Assembly: GCA_031283505.1 (NCBI GenBank)
Contig: JAITBO010000269.1
Span: forward strand, 1-6,286
Direction of reading: 5' to 3'
DNA length: 6,286 bases
DNA from: Treponema sp.
Lineage (GTDB): Bacteria; Spirochaetota; Spirochaetia; Treponematales; Breznakiellaceae
Shown here: positions 1 to 6,200 of the stretch, one piece after another
Numbering within the stretch: the stretch's first letter is position 1
Layout: each line of letters starts with the position of its first letter
Program-made: the position numbers and the translations under genes
Notes under the pieces: generated by a model
The model's database searches: none
Told to the model about the DNA's origin: nothing
Seen by the model: the letters and a program-made list of their open reading frames with translations, nothing else

Positions 1-2341
1 CTGAAACCGTAAAGTCGGCGGTATAGCGGATTACCCCTGAAAAATCCGGTTTTTCGCCGGCCCCGGTGATATTACGCAGCTCCGCGCCGTTACGGTATGG
101 GGTGAAGCTTGTTTCAACCGGATCTCCGCCGGTGGCGCGGAGGGCAATATCCCACTTGAGATTGAGGGGCCGCGAAGAGGTAAAGACCGGCTCGGCGTAG
201 TTGGGCGCCGGCAGGTCGTCCCCGTAAGCGATGATCACCGACTGATAGGGTGTAAGTTTTACCGGGACGGCGGCGCCCTTTCCTGCCGAATAAAGCTCGT
301 CCAACAGGTTTATTTTGAGGTAGGCGCCGTCACCGGGGAAACGGACGATGGTATCAACGGGGTTCGCAATGTCCTCGTTGAAAAGCATGAAAAGGTTGGT
401 CCCGCCGCGCTTCCAGCGGCTGATGCGGAGCAGGGGAAAACCGTCAACTTTTACGTCCGCGAGGCCAAGGCCGGCGGCCTTGACCGCAAGGGTTTCCAAA
501 GGAACAATTTCAGCGTTCCCTATGCCCAGGGGCGCCTGGTCCGCATAAAGGACCTTGAGCCCGGAAGCGGCAAGCAGGTTCAGGGCGCTCACGGCCTCCC
601 CCGGAAGCAGCGGCGCGCCGGGCACGACGAGACAGCGGTAACGCGCCTGGTTAATAACCAGTTCCCCGTTCTTTACGCCGCCGTCCACGGCGGCTTCATA
701 GAGGCTGTCCAGCGGCACAATGTCATAATCAATATGGGCGTCATACAGCGCCCGGGCGGGCTTCTGGGTAAGCATACAGTTATCGCCGTTCATCCATTCG
801 GCTTCCGCGTGATAAAGAACGGCGCAGCGGGCCTGGTGGACCGCCCCTTCCAGCAGGTGAACCGTGCGGTTTACATAGCCCATGAGTTTGGTGAAACCGG
901 CGAATTGGGGGTCATGCCCTTCAACGCCAAAATGGGGCGGACAGTCCGGATCGGGGTACCGGGGGGTGAACGCATGGGGAACAAAGCGGTTGATCCCCCG
1001 GACCAGCAGGTGATCCATGAGCCACTTCATCATCGGCACGTCCTCGGCCCAGCCGTAAGCGCCAAAGACCTCGCAAAGGGCACGGTTTTTAAACTTGGGG
1101 CTCAGGTGAGCCAGGGACGAGCCGAGTTTTGCCAGCACATAGTGATAAAACTCATTGTCCGTATAGAAACTTCCCGCGGCGCCGGCTGTGTGGTGGGCGA
1201 AACCGGGCAGCATCTGATGGAGTACAATGTCAATGCCCGCCATATCCTGGCCGTCAAGAGACCGGAAATAGTGGGCGCCGGAAGTTCCCAGCCGGGCATG
1301 GGCGTTCATATCCTCTATAATGTGGCCGATGTACTCTACCTGGTGAGCCCGGCACCAACCGCCGATATGCCGGGAAAAATTATCCCGAAAGAGGGCGGAC
1401 ACGGTATCCATATAAGCGAAACGTATGCCCGGCGTTTCTGAACCCAGGTCATACCAGAGCCCCGCAAGGTACGGCAGGGCATTGCCGCCATACCGCGCGT
1501 TTAGTTTTTCCAAAAGCTCATCGGACCAGGGCAGGGCCAGGCCCGGCATACCGGGCCTCATATTGTAAATGTTGGTACTGCCGCCTGTGGGGTCAAAGCA
1601 CTCGTTACCCAGGCTCGGCTCGTCGGAAAAGAACCCTGCCAGGGTAGTACCGAAATATTTTTTCAGCCTCCGGTAATGGGCCTCGTAGACCCCTTCTATG
1701 AGGACATCCACCGAAGCTTTATCGATCAGGTGGATATAATCAAACTGCCTTGTCCCAAGCCTGGTCTTGATAAAGAAAAAGACCCGCCAGAAACCCCTGG
1801 GTACGTCCCAGTAGAGGAAGTCCCCCGATATATTGCCGGAAAGATCCACCGGCTGGAAGGCGGCGGTCTCACCCTCGCTGTTCCGGGGATAGGCGAAAAC
1901 ACCGATGATCCGGTCCTGCCGGGAAAGCTCCCGAAGCTCGGGGGGCCAGAGCCGGGGGGTGGGCAGGAGCAGCGAAGAGCCCGGCGCGGGTCCCGCGGCG
2001 TCAACATGGCGTTCCACAAGCTGCCATTTGCCCCGCTCAGGGTACTTTTCCTTGACGAGACCATTGGCGTAGCCGGTCGGGAAGTGCTTGTCGTCAAGGA
2101 TCCAGACCTTCATTCCCAAGTTTTCCGCTTCCTCAAGGATAATCTCCAGGTCGGTCCACCAGCGCTCTTTGCCGAACTGTTCATGGGGCCTGGATTCAAC
2201 GCACAAAGCGCGGACCCCCGAATCGTATACCTGGCGCACCTGGCCTTTAAGCCGGTCCGTGTCGCCGTCATGGATCCATAAAAACGGAAGGATGTAATTA
2301 TCCGGTTTGCCGGACAACGCTTCGTTTAAGTTTTTGTCCAT
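1..2341 (-). CDS. GH106-like (alpha-L-rhamnosidase-related) glycoside hydrolase, C-terminus beyond window
   Basis: A continuous 780-codon frame from ATG at 2339-2341 runs off the left edge with no stop, so the C-terminus is missing. Residues 1 to about 500 look like a catalytic TIM barrel of the large GH106-related group: PFLWIHDGD (19-27), WWTDLEIILEEAENLGMKVW (61-80), DDKHFPTGYANG (83-94), FFSDEPS (237-243), HIIEDMNAHARLG (340-352), CEVFGAYGW (423-431) and LLVRGINRFVPHAF (445-458). Glu241, Glu343 and Glu424 lie in the conserved blocks and are candidate catalytic or metal-binding residues. Residues about 500-630 resemble an alpha/beta, amidotransferase-like domain (CLVVPGAPLLP, 570-580). A beta-rich part follows, and DFSGVIRYTADF (766-777) looks like the start of the terminal jelly-roll domain. 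There is no signal peptide, so the enzyme is probably cytoplasmic and acts on imported oligosaccharide. An in-frame TAA lies just upstream, which excludes a longer start. The fold assignment comes from remembered family motifs; substrate is unproven, and relatives are often annotated hypothetical. Confidence 0.8.
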   Translation of the reverse strand, partial: MDKNLNEALSGKPDNYILPFLWIHDGDTDRLKGQVRQVYDSGVRALCVESRPHEQFGKERWWTDLEIILEEAENLGMKVWILDDKHFPTGYANGLVKEKYPERGKWQLVERHVDAAGPAPGSSLLLPTPRLWPPELRELSRQDRIIGVFAYPRNSEGETAAFQPVDLSGNISGDFLYWDVPRGFWRVFFFIKTRLGTRQFDYIHLIDKASVDVLIEGVYEAHYRRLKKYFGTTLAGFFSDEPSLGNECFDPTGGSTNIYNMRPGMPGLALPWSDELLEKLNARYGGNALPYLAGLWYDLGSETPGIRFAYMDTVSALFRDNFSRHIGGWCRAHQVEYIGHIIEDMNAHARLGTSGAHYFRSLDGQDMAGIDIVLHQMLPGFAHHTAGAAGSFYTDNEFYHYVLAKLGSSLAHLSPKFKNRALCEVFGAYGWAEDVPMMKWLMDHLLVRGINRFVPHAFTPRYPDPDCPPHFGVEGHDPQFAGFTKLMGYVNRTVHLLEGAVHQARCAVLYHAEAEWMNGDNCMLTQKPARALYDAHIDYDIVPLDSLYEAAVDGGVKNGELVINQARYRCLVVPGAPLLPGEAVSALNLLAASGLKVLYADQAPLGIGNAEIVPLETLAVKAAGLGLADVKVDGFPLLRISRWKRGGTNLFMLFNEDIANPVDTIVRFPGDGAYLKINLLDELYSAGKGAAVPVKLTPYQSVIIAYGDDLPAPNYAEPVFTSSRPLNLKWDIALRATGGDPVETSFTPYRNGAELRNITGAGEKPDFSGVIRYTADFTVS

Positions 2342-2345
2342 AAAA

Positions 2346-3179
2346 CTACATCTTTACCGAGCCTGCGGTAAGGCCGGTGATAAACTGTTTTGACGCCGCA
2401 AAAAATGCCGCAAGCAGCGGAACCGAGACTATACAGTACCCCGCCATGACGGGCCCCAGGTTTTTGGAAGCCGTCATGGTCATAGTCGTAAAGGGCTTAA
2501 GGCCGATGGCGATGGTGTAATTTTTTGCGTTCTGCAGGGCGATGGAAGGCCATATAAGGTCGTTCCAGAAAAACAAGATGCAAAGAATGGCGACTGCCGC
2601 CAGGATAGGCCGCACCAGCGGGAGGGCGATATTGAAAAAAGTCTGTCCCATGTTTGCGCCGTCAATCTCGGCGGCTTCGAACATCTCTTTGCTGATGCCT
2701 TCCATAAAAGTCCTGGTGAGGAACACCGACATGGGTATCATGGACCTGAGGCCCGGCAATATGATGGAAAGTTTCGTGTCCAGAATACGCAGGCTGTTGG
2801 ACAGCATGAACAGGGGGACCAGGGTGAGAATTCCGGGCACCATCATGAGGGTGATGATAGCCATATAGAAGAATTCCTTGCCGGGAAATTTGTAACGGGC
2901 CAGGGCGAATGCCGCCATTGCCGACAGTATGATAGTCCCCACGGTACTTACCACCGTGATGATAACCGTATTCATGATGTAGGGGCTGACGTTCATCCAG
3001 GCATACGAATAATTCTCAAAGTGAACCGGGAAGGACAAACCGAAAGGAAAATACAGGTTCTGTTCGGTATTTTTGAAACTTTTGAAGATCATTATCACGA
3101 AGGGCCCCAGGGTACAAAATAGAAAGAGGATCGTGACCATGTGTTTGGAAAATTCCGTTATTCTCATCCGCTTTATCAT
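2346..3179 (-). CDS. CUT1 sugar ABC transporter permease, MalG-like
   Basis: A 277-residue inner-membrane subunit of a binding-protein-dependent sugar importer. About six hydrophobic segments are visible, near 14-33, 71-94, 103-128, 137-153, 189-212 and 243-262. The EAA loop that docks on the ATPase is present: EAAEIDGANMGQTFFNIALP, residues 168-187. The segment FFWNDLIWPSIAL (203-215) and the C-terminal FITGLTAGSVK are characteristic of MalG-type permeases (BPD_transp_1 fold), and the length is normal for them. The start is ATG at 3177-3179, with a strong GGAGGAG site directly after the preceding permease stop; the gap between the genes is 12 nt, so co-transcription is near certain. The TAG stop (2346-2348) lies 4 nt before the hydrolase ATG. 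It should pair with the MalF-like protein encoded upstream in the operon. The transported sugar cannot be read from the sequence. Confidence 0.95.
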   Translation of the reverse strand: MIKRMRITEFSKHMVTILFLFCTLGPFVIMIFKSFKNTEQNLYFPFGLSFPVHFENYSYAWMNVSPYIMNTVIITVVSTVGTIILSAMAAFALARYKFPGKEFFYMAIITLMMVPGILTLVPLFMLSNSLRILDTKLSIILPGLRSMIPMSVFLTRTFMEGISKEMFEAAEIDGANMGQTFFNIALPLVRPILAAVAILCILFFWNDLIWPSIALQNAKNYTIAIGLKPFTTMTMTASKNLGPVMAGYCIVSVPLLAAFFAASKQFITGLTAGSVKM

Positions 3180-3184
3180 ATTGT

Positions 3185-3191
3185 CTCCTCC
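3185..3191 (-). promoter_or_regulatory. Ribosome binding site of the MalG-like permease gene
   Basis: GGAGGAG on the minus strand, directly following the TAG stop of the MalF-like gene (3192-3194) and 5 nt before the ATG at 3179. A terminating ribosome on the upstream gene would cover this site, which suggests tightly linked translation of the two permeases. Confidence 0.85.
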
Positions 3192-4067
3192 CTAGGTCAT
3201 ATCGCTTTTGATATATTTGTTGTTGAGGTAGCTGAGGATAAATATCACCAGGAACATCATGACGCCGATAGTGGAGGCGTACTCAAAGTCGCTGAATCTG
3301 AAGGCCCGCCGGTACATCCACAGCCCCGGTACCATGGTTGAATATGCCGGATCGCCGTTGGTGGTCATGAGCTGGAGGCCGAAAGCCTGAATGCCGTTAA
3401 TAAACCCGAGAATAACCAGGAGCTTAATCTGGCCGAGAATCAAAGGCAGATCGATGGTGAATATTCTTCTCCATATAGACGCGCCGTCAAGGGTTGCCGA
3501 TTCGATAACGCTGTCGGAAATACCCTGAATGCCCGCGAGGTAGATAAGCAGGTTGGTACCCGCCATCCAGGGGAAGCCCACCAGCATCAGGCTGGGAAGG
3601 GCCGTTTTTACCTCCCCCAGCCAGCCTAAAGGCTCGCCGCCTAAGGATTTGATGACCGCGTTGGCGATGCCGTTCAGGGGATCGAACATCAGGTACTGCC
3701 ATACCAGCATGATCACTATGCCGGGGATCATCATGGGGATAATGAACAGGTAGCGGTAGGCATTGCTGATTTTCTTGCTTTTCATGTTGAACAGGATTTC
3801 GGCCATGACAAACGAGGGTATATTGCCGGTGATCATGCCCGCAATCAGCAGCTTCAAAAGGTTTATCGTGGATTTGCCGAGGACCCGGTCGGTAAAAAAG
3901 ACGGCAAAATTGGTGATACCGGTGAATTCGCCCCTTTCATTCAATATACTCAACGAAAAAGCCTGAATTGCGGGGAAATAACCGAAAATCGCTATAATAA
4001 CCAGTACCGGCAGCAAAAAAAGATAGACATACCGGCTTTTCCAGATAGAAACAAGTAATTTTTTCAT
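3192..4067 (-). CDS. CUT1 sugar ABC transporter permease, MalF/UgpA-like
   Basis: A 291-residue inner-membrane permease. A short basic N-terminus is followed by a hydrophobic segment (13-36, with FLLPVLVIIAIFGYFPAIQ), as in the LacF/UgpA branch, which lacks the extra N-terminal helices of E. coli MalF. Other hydrophobic segments lie near 69-92, 104-125, 157-180, 208-230 and 264-282. The EAA coupling loop is a variant, ESATLDGASIWRRIFTIDLP (189-208), keeping the invariant Gly and the final Leu-Pro. GLWMYRRAFRFSDFEYAST (248-266) is the usual conserved stretch of this family. The ATG at 4065-4067 has a GGGGGAG ribosome binding site 6 nt upstream. The gene follows the binding-protein gene after a 199-nt structured spacer and precedes the MalG-like gene by 12 nt. 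No ATPase gene is linked in the window, so a shared MsiK/UgpC-type ATPase from elsewhere is expected (known practice for CUT1 systems; inferred here). Confidence 0.95.
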   Translation of the reverse strand: MKKLLVSIWKSRYVYLFLLPVLVIIAIFGYFPAIQAFSLSILNERGEFTGITNFAVFFTDRVLGKSTINLLKLLIAGMITGNIPSFVMAEILFNMKSKKISNAYRYLFIIPMMIPGIVIMLVWQYLMFDPLNGIANAVIKSLGGEPLGWLGEVKTALPSLMLVGFPWMAGTNLLIYLAGIQGISDSVIESATLDGASIWRRIFTIDLPLILGQIKLLVILGFINGIQAFGLQLMTTNGDPAYSTMVPGLWMYRRAFRFSDFEYASTIGVMMFLVIFILSYLNNKYIKSDMT

Positions 4068-4073
4068 ATTTTA

Positions 4074-4080
4074 CTCCCCC
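4074..4080 (-). promoter_or_regulatory. Ribosome binding site of the MalF-like permease gene
   Basis: GGGGGAG on the minus strand, 6 nt upstream of the ATG at 4067. It supports this start and shows the permease is translated independently of the binding-protein gene, whose stop is 199 nt away. Confidence 0.75.
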
Positions 4081-4135
4081 TTTCCCTCGAATCGAATCTA
4101 TGAAGCCGAATGACAAATTTATACCGGGCGCATCG

Positions 4136-4244
4136 CCGCGGAACGGCCTCCCCCGCGCAAGCGGGTTCTTGGCCATCCGCTCCAATCCCTTCGGGATTCC
4201 GCTTCTATCCCTTGCGCGTCCTATCCGCGGAACAGACCGGCCTC
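4136..4244 (-). repeat. Nested-stem repeat element in the spacer between binding-protein and permease genes
   Basis: This fills most of the 199-nt spacer at 4068-4266, in which I see no gene. Visible structure: two imperfect direct repeats at its ends, 4136-4150 and 4225-4244, both reading CCGCGGAAC first and GGCCTC last on the plus strand, the second with about 5 extra bases. Because CCGCGG is self-complementary the two copies can also pair. Inside lies an 8-bp perfect inverted repeat (4154-4161 with 4211-4218), a 6-bp hairpin with a 3-nt loop at 4184-4198, and an alternative 5-bp hairpin with a 4-nt loop at 4152-4165. On the minus strand a 14-base module occurs twice with 22-bp period, GGGATAGAAGCGGA and GGGATTGGAGCGGA (12/14 identical). 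It could stabilise the binding-protein mRNA, reduce read-through into the permeases, or be an interspersed repeat. No T-run follows a stem, so it does not look like a classical terminator. Confidence 0.7.
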
Positions 4245-4266
4245 GCAAAAGAGACTGTTTTATGTT

Positions 4267-5709
4267 TTACCAGCGGGACTTGTCCCAGTTGGCGCTTCTT
4301 TCCATACGAATAATGGCCGCTCTGGCTTCCGTGTCAAGGCGGTCCATATACTGCGGTGCGGTGATCTCCCCCAAAGTGTAAGCCGGGTAGAGCTCATAAT
4401 CAACCAGGTTGAGGAATTCGCCGTCAAAAGCGTCATGGATGGAAAAGGCATGCCAGTCCAGGAAGCCGTTATTCATATCGGTTTCAACATAGGCGTTGAG
4501 GCCTTTGAAAAGATCCAGCGGCTGCGAGCCGAGGACTCCGGGAATGCACTGACCGGCCGCGTTGACCAGGCGGGAGCTGTTTTCAGGAACGGTGAGCCAG
4601 CGGCAGAAGTCTACGCAGATGTCAACGGTCCCATTGTCCACCGCCGTGTTGGTGATGTTCCAGGTTGCGTTGTAACCGGCGTTGCCGCGGACAATACTTC
4701 TCTTGCTAAAGGGCGTTGTTTCCGCGGTGAGGAGGGGGAACGGAATGGTGCCGACTTCAAATTTCCGGGCGCTGTCTTCCTCAATGGTCCTCATGTGGAC
4801 ACCCGCGGCTTCGATCATGGCCACCTGGCCCTGGACAAAAGCCGCCAATACGTCTGTTTGCTGCCAGCCGGTAGGATAGTATTTGGTCTTTTCCTTGGTT
4901 ATGCGGCAGTATTCGGCGTATTCAGGTCCTTTGCCCGAAAGGATGCCCTTCTCGAAAACCCGGGCGATCTCTTCGGTATCAAGAACGCCGTCCACATTAA
5001 GAACATCGTTTTGGACCACGACATCCGACAGAATTGCTCCCTCAAGAACGATATCCCACCAGTGGTAAATGGGCAGATAGGGGATGACGCCGATCGCGTG
5101 GAGCTTGTCCTGGGCATCCATAAATTCCTTATAGGTTATGGGCGCTTCCGCAATGCCGGCCTTGGTCAAGAGGTCTTTATTGTAAATGATTCCGATGGGG
5201 ACGCTGTCGATGGGGATAAACCGGTGCTCGCCGTCAATCGACCGCATGATCTTGAACCAGGGCTGGACAAACTGATCGGACCATTTTTTGTTACCAGGCA
5301 CATAAGGGTTAGGCTCATCAAAATACTTGTTAAGCTTAACGAACCAGTCCTGATCGAGATCCATGTTTTTGTAGGCGCCCATGTTCTGATAGACGATATC
5401 CGGGGCCTTCCGGGATCGAAGCAGCGGAATGAGGACCTCGCGGTTCTCGCTTTGGGAGATCTCAACAACGTTTATGGTTACGCCGGGATGATTCTTTGAG
5501 TATTCATCGGCCATCACCTGCAGCTCGTTGAAGGGATGGGGATTGGCGTCGCTCTTCTCCATTGATTTGGTAGAAATATACCCGGGGCCCGGATCAATAG
5601 TAATGCTTTTAACATCACCCCCCCTGCCGGACGATTGGCTACACCCTGCCATTACGAATGTAATGGCAGCCGCTAGGAACAGAAACATTCTTCTTTTACT
5701 CGTTTTCAT
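4267..5709 (-). CDS. Extracellular sugar-binding lipoprotein of the CUT1 ABC transporter (solute-binding protein family 1)
   Basis: A 480-residue substrate-binding protein. The N-terminus is a lipoprotein signal: basic MKTSKRR, a hydrophobic core at 8-20, and the lipobox VMAGC with Cys23 as the predicted lipidated residue. The mature protein carries motifs typical of family 1 sugar-binding proteins: FNELQVMADEYSKNHPGVTINVVE (60-83), APDIVYQNMGAY (102-113), IPIDSVPIGIIYNKDLLTKAGI (165-186), FVQGQVAMIEAAG (291-303), and a C-terminal helical region with WLTVPENSSRLV (371-382). Aromatic residues at 216-218 (HWW) and 345-350 may help stack sugar rings. I chose ATG at 5707-5709 over the in-frame ATG at 5760 because GAGGAGG sits 7 nt upstream and the signal peptide begins there; the longer start would add 17 unlikely residues. 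It is the first gene of the operon. It should capture an oligosaccharide outside the cytoplasmic membrane and deliver it to the two downstream permeases; its ligand is unknown. Confidence 0.95.
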   Translation of the reverse strand: MKTSKRRMFLFLAAAITFVMAGCSQSSGRGGDVKSITIDPGPGYISTKSMEKSDANPHPFNELQVMADEYSKNHPGVTINVVEISQSENREVLIPLLRSRKAPDIVYQNMGAYKNMDLDQDWFVKLNKYFDEPNPYVPGNKKWSDQFVQPWFKIMRSIDGEHRFIPIDSVPIGIIYNKDLLTKAGIAEAPITYKEFMDAQDKLHAIGVIPYLPIYHWWDIVLEGAILSDVVVQNDVLNVDGVLDTEEIARVFEKGILSGKGPEYAEYCRITKEKTKYYPTGWQQTDVLAAFVQGQVAMIEAAGVHMRTIEEDSARKFEVGTIPFPLLTAETTPFSKRSIVRGNAGYNATWNITNTAVDNGTVDICVDFCRWLTVPENSSRLVNAAGQCIPGVLGSQPLDLFKGLNAYVETDMNNGFLDWHAFSIHDAFDGEFLNLVDYELYPAYTLGEITAPQYMDRLDTEARAAIIRMERSANWDKSRW

Positions 5710-5716
5710 AAGAGTT

Positions 5717-5723
5717 CCTCCTC
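5717..5723 (-). promoter_or_regulatory. Ribosome binding site that fixes the binding-protein start
   Basis: GAGGAGG on the minus strand, 7 nt before the ATG at 5707-5709. It selects this start over the in-frame ATG at 5760 and agrees with the position of the lipoprotein signal peptide. Confidence 0.85.
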
Positions 5724-5732
5724 GAAATATTG

Positions 5733-5752
5733 TTACAGGCATACACCTGTAA
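5733..5752. promoter_or_regulatory. Operator-like inverted repeat upstream of the binding-protein gene
   Basis: A perfect inverted repeat, TTACAGG-N6-CCTGTAA, centred 33 nt upstream of the ATG at 5709. It begins at the last base of the candidate -10 box and would cover the predicted transcription start. The size (20 bp, two 7-bp arms) and place fit a dimeric repressor site, for instance of a LacI- or GntR-type sugar regulator. In RNA the same bases could form a small leader hairpin about 9 nt upstream of the ribosome binding site. No regulator gene lies in the window. Confidence 0.5.
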
Positions 5753-5779
5753 TTGTACAAAGAGAAAATTGATTGTCCG
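5752..5779 (-). promoter_or_regulatory. Candidate sigma-70-type promoter of the transport/hydrolase operon
   Basis: On the minus strand, CGGACA (5779-5774, four of six consensus bases) is separated by 16 nt from TACAAT (5757-5752, five of six). Transcription would start near 5745, giving a leader of about 36 nt with the strong ribosome binding site in it. The -35 box is weak, which would suit an activated or repressed sugar operon. Confidence 0.45.
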
Positions 5780-5857
5780 GCGATTCATTGATTCATGGGT
5801 ATCGGCTCCCTTACCCCAATATGACCTGTTCTTTTGAAACGAAGTTATTGATTGGAA

Positions 5858-5949
5858 GGCCGGGTTCATACCCCGGAGCTTGCTCCGGAAAATTTACCAC
5901 CACTAAAAATGTTGTACATCGATTTTCGGATCGGGGTATGAATCCGGCC
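5858..5949. repeat. Long imperfect inverted repeat with internal palindrome (REP/MITE-like)
   Basis: Arms 5858-5875 and 5932-5949 are 18 bp each and match at 17 positions; the one mismatch (5864 with 5943) is a G-U pair in a plus-strand transcript. The arms enclose 56 nt. The left arm overlaps a second perfect palindrome, CCGGAGC-TT-GCTCCGG at 5873-5888, so the long stem and the small hairpin compete for the same bases. Such nested palindromes are typical of REP/BIME sequences or of small non-autonomous elements moved by IS200/IS605-type enzymes; no transposase is present here. Confidence 0.65.
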
Positions 5950-5980
5950 AGTACAATAAATTTCCTCTCCAACGAAGATA

Positions 5981-6000
5981 CCCAGGAGCTTGCTCCTGGG
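5981..6000. repeat. Perfect hairpin palindrome, second copy of the GGAGCTTGCTCC core
   Basis: CCCAGGAGC-TT-GCTCCTGGG is a perfect 9-bp stem with a 2-nt loop. It shares the core GGAGCTTGCTCC and the flanking ATACCC with the palindrome at 5873-5888, about 110 bp away, so the two are related repeat units. It lacks a clean T-run on either side, which argues against a simple rho-independent terminator. Confidence 0.75.
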
Positions 6001-6041
6001 TTCTTCATTGACAACCAAGTTATTTTATAATCCTTGTTTTA

Positions 6042-6069
6042 AGTTTATTACATTTATATGCGTTGTCAA
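6042..6069 (-). promoter_or_regulatory. Weak candidate distal promoter toward the operon
   Basis: On the minus strand a perfect TTGACA (6069-6064) is followed after 16 nt by TAAACT (6047-6042; four of six). A transcript from here would carry about 325 nt of leader through the palindromic cluster before reaching the binding-protein gene. The TTGACA is also one arm of an 8-bp inverted repeat (TTGACAAC at 6008-6015 with GTTGTCAA at 6062-6069), so it may be something else. Confidence 0.25.
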
Positions 6070-6072
6070 ATT

Positions 6073-6126
6073 CGGTATATATTCCAGTTTACCGGTGAAT
6101 TTTCACGCCACATATACCGTTTTTTT
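6073..6126 (+). terminator. Terminator-like hairpin followed by seven T
   Basis: CGGTATAT (6073-6080) pairs perfectly with ATATACCG (6112-6119) and is directly followed by a run of seven T (6120-6126). A second small hairpin, GTGAA-TT-TTCAC (6095-6106), lies in the 31-nt loop. The order stem then T-run fits a rho-independent terminator for plus-strand transcription, though the stem is AT-rich and the loop long. No plus-strand gene is seen before it, so it may end a short non-coding transcript or be coincidental. Confidence 0.35.
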
Positions 6127-6200
6127 GTGGGAATGTAAGAAAATTCAAGTATTTTACCACCGGCCGCCCTCCGGCTTCTTCCCTACTCTAAAGCAGCACG

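Noticed and set aside
734..1441. 235-codon plus-strand open frame
   Set aside because: Antisense to the continuous GH106-like frame with its conserved motifs; the translation has no recognisable family features.
1676..2281. 201-codon plus-strand open frame
   Set aside because: Also antisense to the hydrolase, covering its well-conserved N-terminal part; no independent support.
3937..4248. 103-codon minus-strand frame across the spacer into the MalF-like gene
   Set aside because: It is translated from the structured repeat element and then out of frame with the permease, so it is not a likely protein.
4435..5499. 354-codon plus-strand open frame opposite the binding-protein gene
   Set aside because: It lies wholly antisense to a clear family 1 sugar-binding protein, has no recognisable domain or ribosome binding site, and is explained by codon bias of the real gene.
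5710..5760. 17-residue N-terminal extension of the binding protein from ATG at 5760
   Set aside because: No ribosome binding site precedes it, it would overlap the candidate operator, and it would place a non-signal sequence before the lipoprotein signal peptide.
5873..6000. CRISPR array or rho-independent terminators
   Set aside because: Only two related palindromes occur, with unequal flanks and no regular spacers, and neither is followed by a clean T-run.
5811..6014. 67-codon minus-strand and 85-codon plus-strand frames in the upstream region
   Set aside because: Both run through palindromic repeats and lack convincing ribosome binding sites; their sequence reflects the repeats.
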